From Daldinia sp. FL1419 (lineage: Eukaryota > Ascomycota > Sordariomycetes > Xylariales > Hypoxylaceae): a stretch of 64,000 bases of DNA. The stretch lies in contig MU623391.1 of assembly GCA_025201765.1 (NCBI GenBank), positions 124,001 to 188,000 on the forward strand, read 5' to 3'. Every line of letters starts with the position of its first letter. Position 1 is the first letter of the stretch. Both the position numbers and the translations under genes were made by a program. Positions 11,787 through 23,149 of the stretch are shown piece by piece. A model generated the notes under the pieces. That model searched no databases, had not been told where the DNA came from, and saw only the letters and a program-made list of their open reading frames with translations.

Positions 11787-13321
11787 TTACGGACTTATAG
11801 TATCGTCAATCTTACCAACGCCCTTCAGTCGCAAGTACACGTCCGTGCCCCAGCCGTATAGACTCTGTACAGCTATGCCACCACCAAAGTACTCCGCGTA
11901 AGCCCGGCTAAGGGGTAATCCGTAGCCCAGACCGGCGATTGAGCTCCCGCCGCTACCCGATGCTGATATCACGCTTAAGGCATCTTTACTGCCACCACCC
12001 GCAATACTGTTACCCGGCATCTCGTCCTCCTCCATAAAGGTGGTGAAGCTGTAACTCCAAATATTCGGCAGAACATCAGGGGCAATACCACCGCCGCGAT
12101 CGCGAATCCGGATGGTGACACCCGGCGCGTTGTCGTCAAGCGGCTTGATGGCGTCACCCCTGAATGCGCCTTTGTCGCCAGCGGGAGGATCAAGGGTAAC
12201 GCGGGGTGGACCTGCGTCAGGGGGTTCCGGGGCAATAGTTATAACTACAGGCTCGCGATTGAGCCCGTTCTCCACGGTGGCGCGGAATGCATTTTTGAGT
12301 AGTTCCGTCACTATGTACTCCAGATGCATAGGCACAAAGGCGAACGTGGTCGAGGGTTCGCCGTCAATTACCCAGTGTGGTCGCACGCCATACTTGAGCT
12401 CGCAGATATCTGCTACGAAGCCAGCGCACGAGTCAACAACAGCCGAGGGTGAAAGAGCGGTGTCAATTACACCGATATAGGATGGGTGCTCGGGGCAGGG
12501 GGTCGGCGAGGCTCCAGGGTCGAAGTGCGGAAGGCTGCTATAATGCAGCGCAATATGCTGTTCGGCGATAAGACGAGTGCCAATACGAGTGCGCAAGTGG
12601 GTATCCAGGAAGCGCGTCACCTCCTGGGGGGAAATATACCGGCGACACTCGAGGAAGCCTTTGGCTAGGATAGGAATGGTGTCTTGGTGAGTGTGGACTA
12701 GCTCAGCAAGAACCGAGGTGAAACGGATTTCGGCGTCGAGGTTGTTAATCGTATGGTGTTTCCAGGGTAGCAGGGTTGATAATGAGTGCAAGTAATTGTG
12801 GTAGATCTTGCTAATATTCGGATTCGAGACTACGATGAAAGGTAGGTTTCGCAGCGCCTGAATGCGATGGGCCAGTCGAATAGGTAGTAGAGAAAGTGTG
12901 AAATTGGCCGACGAGAATAAAGCCTCTGCCGAGAGAGGTGGTCGGCCGTGTCTATTCAATTGATTTTTATTAGCTATCTGTCTCTAATTGCGTATAATTA
13001 TCTTATAAACCAGAGGCGGTGAAGGTGGTATGGTCGAGTTATACTAGACAAATGGACTTAGAGAATAGCTACATACTTGACCAAATCAGCAAGACTCAAC
13101 GGATGCTGCTGCTTGTTAGTAAGGTCTGCAATCTCGTCGTCGGTAACTGTCGCTGTGCTTGGTGGATGGGACCATTTTCCATCAGTCGACAGCGACGACG
13201 GCGAGGTGCTGATTGTAGCATGGGACGAATAAAAACACGATCCAAGGACGTTGCGTCTTAGACTCGCAATCGAGGCCTTGGGCGCGTGAAAACACCGCAA
13301 CGGCCTATATATGCTCCTCAT
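11787..13321 (-). CDS. Mitochondrial branched-chain alpha-ketoacid/pyruvate dehydrogenase kinase
   Basis: Two exons, 13321-13077 and 12951-11787, with a 125-nt intron; 469 aa. The donor GTATGT joins a Lys codon so that the product reads through SLADLVKHGRPPLS, the usual sequence at this point of the family. The N-terminal about 50 residues are rich in R, S and aliphatic residues with few acids, as in a mitochondrial presequence. The C-terminal GHKL ATPase fold shows the N box (ELLKNAFRATVE), the G1 box (RDRGGGI) and the G2 box (GLGYGLPLSRAYAEYFGG). Members phosphorylate the E1-alpha subunit of matrix ketoacid dehydrogenase complexes and switch them off. Sequence alone does not decide between BCKDH kinase and PDH kinase (yeast Pkp1/Pkp2). 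Confidence 0.92.
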
Positions 13322-13983
13322 GGCGGCATTGTGCGGTGACGAGGAGTAAGCAGAAGTGACGACGAGGAAGAATAGTTGTATGTTGGAGTAGCACTTGGAG
13401 TCATAACCAGGGTTCGAAGACGAAATATTAAAGTTGATTTTTCTGATATTGTGTCGGAGTCACGAGCCAACCCCCGTGGGCATCGACGTCAGTGCTGAGA
13501 ATTAAATTCGATAAGGGTCCTTATCTGGTCTGCGCCCGACGCCGATCGTTCTTTTGCATGTACCATTTAGGGGCTCTCGTTCTTTAGGTAGGATCTTTGG
13601 TTGATCTTGCCTTGCACCAGATACGCCCCGTGTTCGCGCATTATACAAGATAAAGGTTGGAAGTAATTATTAACAAATCCAATTATAACATGCAAAAATG
13701 GAACGAATTCATGTGAAATATATGTCTACCTATGTTTAGTAAAAAGAAAGATTGGTTAGATTTATGTAACCTAGTTAGTTACTTCATTGTAACTAGTATC
13801 TATTATTCTCGATTCGTCGCATAAGCCAAGTCAAGTCAAGCTTTCTAGTATAACCTAGTACCGTAGGAGTATAGTGCATAACTAACATAACTAGCGCATA
13901 GTTCCAAAGTAAGCCCCGCATCAGATGCTCGCGAAACGCTCACGCGATGGCTCTAAAGACCCAATTGCCCCTCATCGTCACAA
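13322..13983. other. Intergenic region upstream of the dehydrogenase kinase
   Basis: 662 bp between two minus-strand genes; promoter of the kinase and 3' flank of the inhibitor gene. No further gene or clear motif was recognised. Confidence 0.5.
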
Positions 13984-14337
13984 CTATTGCGTCCTAACCT
14001 CCTGGTCCAGCTCGACGGCCTTAACGTGCTCGTTGGACTCCAACGTGGTCAAAGCATCGTTAGGGAATGTGACGCTAAATCAAGTAAATATTAAGAATAT
14101 TAAAGAAAAATAGGAAGTAGACGATAGGACAATTACGTACGAGAAGGCCTTGATGAGGCTGTATTCGTGGCCGATCTTGCCGCCTTGGTCCTGCGCATGC
14201 TTCTTCGCTGCGGCCACCTCCTCGGGGGTAGCAGTCTCCTTGAGGGTAACCTATTCGGCAGTGAGCAATGACGTCTTGATAGAAACGGTATCTAAGATAT
14301 GATGGGGAAGGGTTATAATTACAATGTAGGCAGGCAT
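13984..14337 (-). CDS. Small I9-type proteinase inhibitor (Pbi2-like)
   Basis: A three-exon gene missed by simple ORF finding: 14337-14323 (five codons), 14250-14141 and 14074-13984, with introns of 72 and 66 nt. Both introns have GTA-type donors and TAG acceptors, and the frame stays open through all junctions. The product is 71 aa, beginning MPAYIVTLKETATPEEV and ending in HVKAVELDQEVRTQ. This is the inhibitor-I9/subtilisin-propeptide fold, whose best-known free-standing member is yeast proteinase B inhibitor 2. Such proteins block vacuolar subtilisin-like proteases and in yeast assist vacuole fusion. It is divergent from BMS1. The five-codon first exon makes this gene easy to lose in automatic annotation. 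Confidence 0.88.
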
Positions 14338-15345
14338 TTTAAGCGATGCGGTTATATGGAATAACTGTGTAGTTGGTAGTATATAGTAGCTTCTTGTTTT
14401 AAAGTGGTAAAATGAAGAGAAGTGCAGGTGTTGATGGTGTGAGTTAAAGCGTTGGGCAAGGCGGATAGAAGTAATAAGAGAGTGCATGAGCGGGAATTTA
14501 TTAAAGAACTGATATGGGTAAAGTTACATACCTCCCCCTTAGTCCACCCTTCGGTAACAGCTGAGATACGTACATATCCTCAGAGCGTTTAGTATCGCCG
14601 TAAGGAAGGTGCCATAGGACTGAATTACGCGTAGGAGGCTTTCGACAGGTGGGGTGGTGAGTACGTCATCGCGGCCTAACCACTTGAGCAAACTTCCCGT
14701 TCGTCTCATTTGACTGCGTATTGCTTAGCGTTAAACAGACTTCTTGGCTCTCAGCCGGTATGCTAGGACTTGACCCCATCTGGCGACTTATTACGCATAT
14801 GTATTCGGTAACGTATACGGGTTTATTGTCGAAGCCTTGCAATACGTCTTGGATTTCGTATATCCCGTGTTCGGTCTAGAACCTTTCTTCGTAACACAAC
14901 CCAAATTCTAAATTGCTCTTGGTATAACTATCACCTACGCAACACTGCATAGGCCTACATGACACAAGATTTAGTCGATGATGCATAGATAATCTGGAAT
15001 ACTTGGTCTAACTGTTACTCTTGCTACGGATCCGTTTTCGTGATACTATGCTGTTCATAGTAAAAGTTTCAAAGGCTGCTGCATCATCCCGTGTCGCTAT
15101 CTTCGGGGAGTTAAGCCGTTGGTAACCTACCCGGCAGTAGAATTCAGGGACCCGAGTTCGCCCCGCTTTATATCAGCTAAGATAAGTATGGATCCACCAA
15201 AATCTTATCTCTATCGATAAGATCTCGCTGTATCTTCCAAATAGGTTTTTTTTTTTTTTTTTTCGATGCGAAGAAGCTAAGTTGATGCAGCATCTTTTAA
15301 GTGAGCCAGCCAACTTGTTGCCTTCAGCGTCGCAAAGTCGCAATC
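14338..15345. promoter_or_regulatory. Divergent promoter region of the inhibitor and BMS1 genes
   Basis: 1.0 kb between divergent start codons. It holds a GATA-core cluster at 15181-15221 and a poly-T tract at 15246-15263 shortly before the BMS1 start. No gene seen. Confidence 0.55.
15181..15221. promoter_or_regulatory. Cluster of GATA cores upstream of BMS1
   Basis: Within 41 bp there are GATAAG (15181), its complement CTTATC (15204-15209), TATC (15212-15215) and GATAAG (15216-15221). The last two abut as the palindrome TATCGATA. They lie 125-165 bp before the BMS1 start codon. Binding by a fungal GATA factor is possible but not shown. Confidence 0.4.
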
Positions 15346-18300
15346 ATGGAGCAACAGGCCCACAAACCCCATCGCAAATCGAAAGAAAAGAAGAAGCCTA
15401 CGGGAGGTTAGTATAGCTCCAATTGTTGTCGTTAATTATATACTAACAAAATCAGATCACAATCCCAAGGCCTTTGCCTTTTCGAGACCTGGTAAACTAC
15501 AACGCGCCGCTGCTCGGTCTCACGATGTAAGCGCAATCCTCATGAATAACATCTGCTGATGTTTTAACTGACATTGGTATAATAGATCAAAGAAAAGCGA
15601 CTTCACGTTCCTCTCGTTGATAGGCTACCCGATGAGCCGCCACCAAGACTCGTAACGATTGTTGGTCCGCCCGGTGTTGGAAAAACAACGTTGTTGAAGT
15701 CGCTCATTCGCAGATATGCCAAGGAGACGATCTCAGACCCTCAGGGGCCCATCACCGTGGTCACCTCGAAAAAGCAACGGCTGACCTTCGTCGAATGCCC
15801 AAATGAGCTCGAAGCGATGGTCGATATAGCCAAAGTCGCCGACATTGTCCTATTAATGATTGATGGAAACTTTGGTTTCGAAATGGAGACTATGGAATTC
15901 TTGAATATCCTAGCTGCGACGGGTATGCCTGGCAATGTGTTTGGCATTCTGACCCATCTAGACTTATTTAAGAAGCCGCAAGCTCTAAAAGATGCGAAGA
16001 AGAGATTAAAACACAGATTGTGGAGTGAATTATATCAGGGGGCACATCTATTTTACCTATCCGGTGTTATTAATGGGCGATATCCTGATCGCGAAATTCA
16101 CAATCTATCTCGTTTCCTTTCCGTCATGAAAAATCCACGACCGTTAATATGGAGAAATTCCCATCCCTACGTTATCATAGACAGCTTCCGAGATATCACC
16201 CACCCGACTCAGATTGAGGAGGACGAAAATTGCGATCGATCAGTTGTGCTCTCCGGGTATCTTCGGGGAACCAACTTTTCGGGTCATAACCAAAAAGTCC
16301 ACATTCCTGGTCTGGGTGATTTTTCCGTGTCGAATATAGAGGCTCTACCCGACCCATGTCCGACGCCAGCAATGGAGCAGGCTATCGCGAAAGCGACTGG
16401 AAAAACTGGCAGAAGGCGGCTAGATGAGAAGGAAAAGAAGCTTCATGCTCCCATGTCAGATCGAAGCGGTCTAAAAATAGATGGTGATGCCATCTGGATT
16501 ACTAGGGAAAAGGGCTTTAACTTCGACAAAGACGCCGAAGATGTAGAGCGCGGAGAAGGCGAAGAGCTTATCATCGGACTGCAGGGAGAAAGGCGGCTAC
16601 TAGGTCAGACAGAGGACGGCCTACAGCTTTTCCGAGGCGGCGAGAAGATTACAAGCATCCCCGAAGAAGAGGACACTGGAAGAAAAAGCCAACGAAATGC
16701 CAGGTTCGCTGCAAGAGATGAGGACGAAGAGGGAACGCCCGAAGACGAAGGTTTTGTCAGTGGAGACGAAGAACTTAACTCTGATGAAGAGCCTGAGTTT
16801 AATGAGCAAAAACTGGGCAAAATGTTTAAACAATCAGATAAGGATGGTGATGAGGAAGATATTGCATTTGCAGATAGCGACTCAGATCTAGGTTCTATAT
16901 CAGGCGATGAGATGGAAGACGACGATGAAGACGACGATGAGGAGGATGATGAGGATGAGTATGATGATGTGGAAGAATCCGCACTTAGATGGAAGGACAA
17001 CCTGGCTGGAAAAGCACTGCTCCGCCATGGTGGCCGTCCATCTTACCGAACGGCAGATCTTGCACGTCTCATGTATGATGAAGCCTTGACGGCCGAGGAA
17101 GTGCTAAAAAGGTGGAAGGGAGAAGTAGAAGCAGAAGAGGAAGAAAATATTCAAGAAGACTCGGAAGATGAAGATTTCTTTAAGAAGGCGAAGAACCAAG
17201 AAGATTCAAGCGCAGAAGACCGTTCAATACCCTTATACGATTATGATCAATTAGCCGCCAAATGGACACTTGACGATAACGTTGAGCAACTTCGCCAGCG
17301 TTTTACAACATCAACTCTGGGTGGGGATGGTGGCGACGAAGACGGATTTGATGGGTTTGACGATGAGGATGGGGGTGAGGATGAGGACGACGAAGGAGAC
17401 GGCGAATTTGAAGACCTTGAAACGGGCGAGCAACACAAGGCCGAACCTAAGCCAGAACCAGCAGAGAGCCTAGAAGCAGAACGCGAAAGGAACGCTAGAA
17501 GAAAAGAAGAGTTAAAGTTACGGTTTGAGGAAGAAGATCGTGAAGGGTTTAAAAATGACAAGGCCCAAGCCAGACGCGAAGGTGGCGACGACGAAGAGTT
17601 CGGTGAAGACGATTGGTATGATGCGCAAAAGGCACTTATACAAAAACAGCTGGACATCAATAACGCCGAATTTGAAGCTCTCGACGAGCGGCAAAGAGTC
17701 GCTGTCGAAGGGTTTAAAGCCGGCAAATACGCCAAGATTCTGATTGAGAAAGTTCCCGCAGAATTTGTTACGAATTTCAACGCTCGGATACCTATCATAG
17801 TCGGAGGCGTGCTTGCTACGGAAGATCGATTCGGTTTTGTTCAAGTTCGTATCAAGAGGCACCGATGGCATAAGAAGATTCTGAAAACCAACGACCCCCT
17901 TATCTTCTCTCTAGGTTGGAGGAGGTTCCAAACACTCCCAATATACAGCATTTCTGATTCACGAACGAGGAATCGAATGCTAAAGTATACGCCGGAGCAT
18001 ATGCACTGCTTTGGTACATTCTACGGCCCTCTAATCGCACCAAATACAGGCTTCGTCTGTTTCCAGTCCTTTTCCTCTGCCAACCCGGGCTTCCGGATCG
18101 CCGCAACAGGAACTGTTCTCTCCGTTGACGAGTCAACTGAGATTGTGAAGAAGCTTAAGCTCACCGGTGCGCCGTACAAAATATTTAAGAACACCGCTTT
18201 TATCAAGGATATGTTCAACAGCTCCTTAGAAATTGCCAAGTTTGAAGGCGCCGCGATCAAAACAGTTTCTGGTATCCGTGGTCAGATCAAGCGTGCCCTA

Positions 18301-18900
18301 TCGAAACCTGATGGGCACTTCCGAGCCACGTTCGAGGACAAGATCCTAATCAGCGATCTGGTCTTCCTCCGCGCGTGGTACCCCATTAAGCCGCACAGGT
18401 TCTACAACCCGGTCACCAACCTGTTAGGTAACTGGCAGCCAATGCGGCTAACGGGTGAGGTACGGCGGGACCAGGGGATTGCGACCCCGCAGGATAACAA
18501 CAGCAAATACCGGCAAATCGAGCGGCCGACACGACACTTCAACCCGCTCAAGGTGCCCCGGGCACTAGCGGCAGAGCTGCCATTCAAGTCGCAAATCGTA
18601 CAAACGAAGCCGCAGAAGCGCAAGACGTACATGCAGAAACGTGCTGTAGTACTCGGCGGCGAGGAGCGTAAGGCACGTGACCTACTGCAGAAGCTGACGA
18701 CGATCCGGAAGGATGCCGTGGCCAGGCGCAAGGCGAAGAAAGAGGAGAAACGTGCGGAGTTCAAGAAGAAGATGGAAGAAATGGGCGAGAAGAAGGAAGC
18801 GCGAGAGAAGAGGGAGAAACAGGAGTATTGGCGAAAGGAAGGTCGGAAGAGGAAAGGTGATGGCGAGGCTACGGGCGGTGGAGGGAAGAGAAGAAGGTAA
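15346..18900 (+). CDS. BMS1: Ribosome biogenesis GTPase Bms1
   Basis: Three exons: 15346-15406, 15456-15526 and 15586-18900, with introns of 49 and 59 nt; 1148 aa, close to the usual Bms1 length. A basic, Lys-rich start is followed by NPKAFAFSRPGKLQRAAARS and by the GTPase P-loop GPPGVGKTTL near residues 71-80. Long Asp/Glu tracts occupy about 370-660. The C-terminal third (VRIKRHRWHKKILKTNDPLI and onward) is the conserved RIBIORP C-terminal region, and the tail is a Lys/Arg-rich helix. Bms1 acts in the nucleolar SSU processome, binds Rcl1, and is needed for early pre-rRNA cleavages leading to the 40S subunit. The two small 5' exons encode the conserved N-terminus and would be lost if the large ORF alone were annotated. 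Confidence 0.95.
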
Positions 18901-19779
18901 TAGAAGGAGATAATAGTTACTGCATTAGCTCTTGGGTTTGGATGTAAGCTGCGAAGCAGAATATGAAAATTCACTTTATAATGAATTCAACCAGCAGGCT
19001 TATAATGTTACTGCTCCTAGTGACAAGCTGGTTGCATTGTCGGGTATAGCCAAGGACATGAAGGGGCGTCTTGAATCACTCGGGTGTCCAGATACTGGTC
19101 GGGGAATAAGTGGGTATAGAGGAGATACAGGGGTATATTGAGTAGGTATATAAGAGACACTCTACGCTGTCGCTTCTTAAAAGAGGTCAGGTATTATTAG
19201 TCAATTACATCTATGTATTGTCTGGTGGCCACTCCATGCCGGGGCCCTACAAGCCACGGATTTCCTAAATATCTAACAATCCGCACCATCAGCTACTTTT
19301 AGTTATAACTGACTGATCACTTACCGAATAGCATACTATAGATATTTTTTTCTCCCACGTATCGAAAGTGATTACAGGTTAGGTAACTTAGTCTATAGCA
19401 GGCCTCATTTATATTCGAGTTTGATATGCTCGTTCGCTTCCCTCGTCATAGAGCGGTTTTCCGATCGAGCCGACCCCTCATGGGTGACCTTGTAGTAAGA
19501 AATATATTCTCCTAGGTATCTGGTTATACAATACAAGTGGCGCCGGCTTTACCCCTATGCTTGACTTTCTCATCGCGGGACCGACTGCATATCTCGGTTG
19601 TGTATATACCTACCTAGGTAGCTAAGCAGGTAGTAAATCGTAATCCTCTTATGAATTGAACTCCACCAAACTCCTTTACACTAGATAAACGATAACTGTT
19701 CATCCGGGTTATCAGAGAGTACCCTTGATGGAGGTCAGTTGTAGAGTGTATGTTGAGAAGCAGCAGCGAGGGTGCCCCT

Positions 19780-19814
19780 TATATATATGTATATATATGT
19801 GTGTGTGTGTGTGT
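19780..19814. repeat. AT/GT dinucleotide microsatellite
   Basis: Alternating TATATATGTATATATATGTG followed by a GT run. Confidence 0.85.
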
Positions 19815-21160
19815 AGCGGGGACTTACTCCTTTTCCAGACTAACCCTCACCTATTCCTTAACACGGGTGCAGCATCCTTGAAACCCAGGACCCAAGCCTC
19901 CCGAAGATTCATGTAGTCCTAGATAACGCTTAACTGGGTAGTTTCCTGCCTTGTGTTTGGTTAATACATGGTTGTACGAATTAGTACATCGCCCCTTGTT
20001 ATACCTACTACTTTGTTTCAACTTAATAGGGACTTACTTACTCAAAGTCTGGATACTATGTAGCTTACCTAGGTAAGTATGCTATCATAAGAGGTAGATA
20101 CCTACCTAGCTACCTACGTTAGGTTGAACGTTCTTATCGAATCGAATCCCCATTACACGAATTTGTACGACTACGCGCGCCTCCAAAAAATCGTCCGCAT
20201 GATGGACACTCGTTATCCCGGTGGCCATTTCAAATATCGGTCAACACCTTGCTCTCTATATACTCTATAATCCTTCGAGCTTGGGGCTCCCTACAGCTTC
20301 TCTGGAAGCAACGACTACGTCACCATGTTGAATAAGTCGAGCGAGATGAATATTGAATGTTCAAATAATTCGACTGTTTTTCGCGCAATCAAATCTAGCA
20401 TTTCATTAAGCAACTCTTCGACACGGACGTCGGGGCCCTCACAATTGAACGTAACCAATTTCTTTCGCAACTAGCACCGACTCTCCCTGCTATGACACCA
20501 ACAACATGGAGGTAGCTAGGGCCGGCACCCTGGAAAAGGACTCGAATATTAGGCTTATTAGAGATCAGTTTTTATGTATTGTAATCGACTCCGTTAAAGA
20601 AACCTATTTACATCGTCAAGCCTATCACAATTGATTCAAGGCCATATCGAAACTCGCTGCAGAATAAGGCCCAAGGATCTCCCGTCTACTTCAATAAGAC
20701 ATCTTCGTAAATAGAAACAAATCAAATAACTACGTACATAACGTTCAGGTTGTCCCACTTCTCAGCTGTGACATGGAAGATGATCTGCGTAGGCGGCTCG
20801 CCTTGGAATTATTATGTCTATTTTTTTTATACGAAGTTGATGTTTCTATTGGAGGAGTCCGTCCTGGGGACGCCCCGCCCTTCGCGTCTACAGCCGTTAA
20901 ATATAATAAATATGTACCTATGTATGTATTAAATATAATACGTACAGGGCCTCCCCCCGTTTCATATGTGGACCCTTGGCATCTGGCGTTAGCACGTGCC
21001 GTCGGAGGCCTGACGATGTACACCATTACCTCCTACGGTACAATACGGTATAGTATATACAGGCCTCGGGTATTCGATGGCACGGGGCAGATGTAGGCAG
21101 ATGGGGGGCGTTAGCTCGCATGGTAAGCAAGCAGAAGCAGTCATCAATTCGTCCGTCGAC

Positions 21161-21209
21161 CATGTCTACACACCATGTCTACCATGTCTACCATGTCTAC
21201 CATGTCTAC
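21161..21209 (+). repeat. 9-bp tandem repeat CATGTCTAC
   Basis: Four contiguous exact units at 21174-21209 and one more at 21161-21169, separated by four bases. It lies about 440 bp before the exchanger start codon. In one frame it would encode repeated His-Val-Tyr, but no gene is supported there. Confidence 0.8.
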
Positions 21210-21645
21210 CGTGCTAGGTATCGTCTTGGCAGCGAACAACGCAGCGACACGCCAAGTGGATGTATTTATGAATTGCCCAGAGTTCACAGGCTCGACGAGG
21301 CTTACGGGGTGCATTAGAATGTAAATAATTCATTCAGATTTCCCGATTTCCCTTCCCATTTGATACCGTTGATAACCAACCTGGTCATTATAGTGCGAAT
21401 TCCTTCCTGATTGTTTCATTCTGCTGGGGCTGATGCATTGAAGAAGTCATAAGCGCCAGAACGTTTATTTGCTTCCTGTTTTCTGCTTTCTGTTTTCTGT
21501 TTTTCGTCTTGTTTTTCCTCTCTACTTCTTTCTCAGCACTTCTTATTCATTACATTCTGATTGTCTTCCTTCTTTTTCGCTCGCTTCTATAAATTCTCTC
21601 TGTCTCTGCACGGCATCAGAACAACAGTGGCTTGATAGCTTTTCG

Positions 21646-23149
21646 ATGACGGTGAACGGTCAGGGTGTTATTAGGGACCACGGAAATATTACACGACATC
21701 CCCTAGACGGCGAACAGCCAGCAACGCTTCCGAAGACCAGGCAAGAAACCATGGGTAACCCAACCGAGGGGACGCATGGTCTCATACGCATCAAGTCGGC
21801 TGGAGAATCGGGACGAAGTGGTTTGCATCCCATCCAATTCGTAAGAATCATTTGGCGATCTTCCAGTTGGATATCGAGGGCCGTAAACATCCTTTGGCCT
21901 TTTGCACCCGCCGCAATTGCTCTTCATTATGCTATTCACGAGGGTTACGATGTTCTTAAGTTCAGCTTCGCGTATATCGGTATGGTCCCGTGTGCAAATC
22001 TCATCGGATTCGCTGGCCAGGAGTTAGCTAGAAAGTTGCCGCACATGCTTGGTGTTCTTGTTGAGACAACCATTGGATCCATAGTCGAGATCATTTTATT
22101 CATGATTCTGCTTCGTCATAACGAGTACTATGTTATTCGAGCCGCGATTCTCGGGTCTATTCTGGCCAATATGCTTTTGTGCTTGGGATTGTGCTTCTTT
22201 ACTGCTGGATTACGGCGAGAAGAGGCCACTTTCCATGGTGCTGTCAGTGAAGTTGGCTCTAACCTCCTGCTTATCGCGTACGTCCCCGTGCCCTAATCCC
22301 AGCTCTGCCACGGAATTTGAAGATTGCTAACAAGCTTCTAGTGGTCTCGGTTTAGCAATCCCAACAGTGTTCCAACATTCGATCTTAAGTACAGGTTACA
22401 ATCTTACTACAGAAGAGATTGATTCTAGGATTCTCAATATTTCTCATATCATTGCCATTCTTCTCCTTATCGCATACCTCGTCTTCCTCGTCTTTCAGAT
22501 GCATACTCACCACGGTATCTACGACGCTGTGTTCGAACACGACGAGGAGCGGGATGTCGATGGCCACAAGGACCGGGCGAAAGCCAAGTTAACACTTACG
22601 GAGTGTATCGTAGCACTAGCTATCTCGGTTGCTCTTGTAACCTTGATTGCCATCGCATTGGTCGAGCAGATCCCGTCTATTGTGGAGCGGGGCCATGTTT
22701 CTGATCCCTTCATGGGCTTGATTTTGGTTCCTCTAGTCGAGAAAGCCGCCGAACATCTAACAGCTATCGATGAGGCCTGGGATAATCAGATCAATTTTGC
22801 CCTTACCCACTGCATTGGTGCCACCATCCAGACCGCCATGTTAAATGCTCCGTTGGTTATTATTGTCGGTTGGTGCTATAATTTCCCGATGGATTTCAAC
22901 TTTGAAATCTTCGACGTTGTCATGTTGATCCTTGCTATTATTACCGTCGGAAACTTCCTGAGAGATCAAAAGAGTGACTACCTAGAAGGCTTCTTATGTA
23001 TCATCGTCTACGTCGCCGTCGCTGTCGCTGCATACTACTACCCGAACCCCCACGATCTGGGCCACGGAGAAGGTGCTGGTGCTGAAGGAGGACACGAAGC
23101 GGCCGGTGAAGCTGCTGCCCACGTGGCGAGGTACCTAAGAATATCGTAG
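21646..23149 (+). CDS. Vacuolar-type Ca2+/H+ exchanger (Vcx1/CAX family)
   Basis: Two exons, 21646-22277 and 22342-23149, with a 64-nt intron; 479 aa. It has the CAX repeat signature: the first alpha repeat around GQELARKLPHMLGVLVETTIGSIVEIILF and the second around EKAAEHLTAIDEAW...HCIGATIQTAMLNAP. About eleven hydrophobic segments are seen, with an acidic stretch between the halves (EHDEERDVDGHKD). The family exchanges cytosolic Ca2+ for vacuolar H+, lowering Ca2+ after a signal; transcription is commonly driven by calcineurin/Crz1. The first ATG in frame (MTVNGQGV) was chosen. The frame is open further upstream to 21469 but without an ATG and through pyrimidine-rich leader sequence. The last residues (HVARYLRIS) are low-complexity His/Ala/Glu followed by a short tail. 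Confidence 0.92.

Larger units (their letters stand above)
18901..21645. other. Long intergenic region with simple repeats
   Basis: 2.7 kb between two plus-strand genes. It contains TACCTAGGTA-type palindromes (19606-19622, 20065-20120), an AT/GT microsatellite (19780-19814) and a 9-bp tandem repeat (21161-21209). A pyrimidine-rich stretch just before 21646 looks like the leader of the exchanger gene. No convincing gene; short open frames lack known motifs. Confidence 0.5.

Noticed and set aside
20380..20480. Protein-like minus-strand reading (VEELLNEMLDLIARKTVEL)
   Set aside because: Only about 45 codons between stops, no family match and no splice context; chance ORF or very old remnant.
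20773..21096. Open frame of 107 codons upstream of the exchanger
   Set aside because: No motif, low-complexity repeats overlap it, and both strands are equally open.
21161..21209. Regular repeats considered as a CRISPR-like array
   Set aside because: Units are 9 bp and contiguous without spacers, and the genome is eukaryotic; a simple tandem repeat.
21469..21645. N-terminal extension of the Ca2+/H+ exchanger with a signal-peptide-like hydrophobic stretch
   Set aside because: Starts at TTG, not ATG, and consists of the CT-rich leader; the first ATG is 21646.
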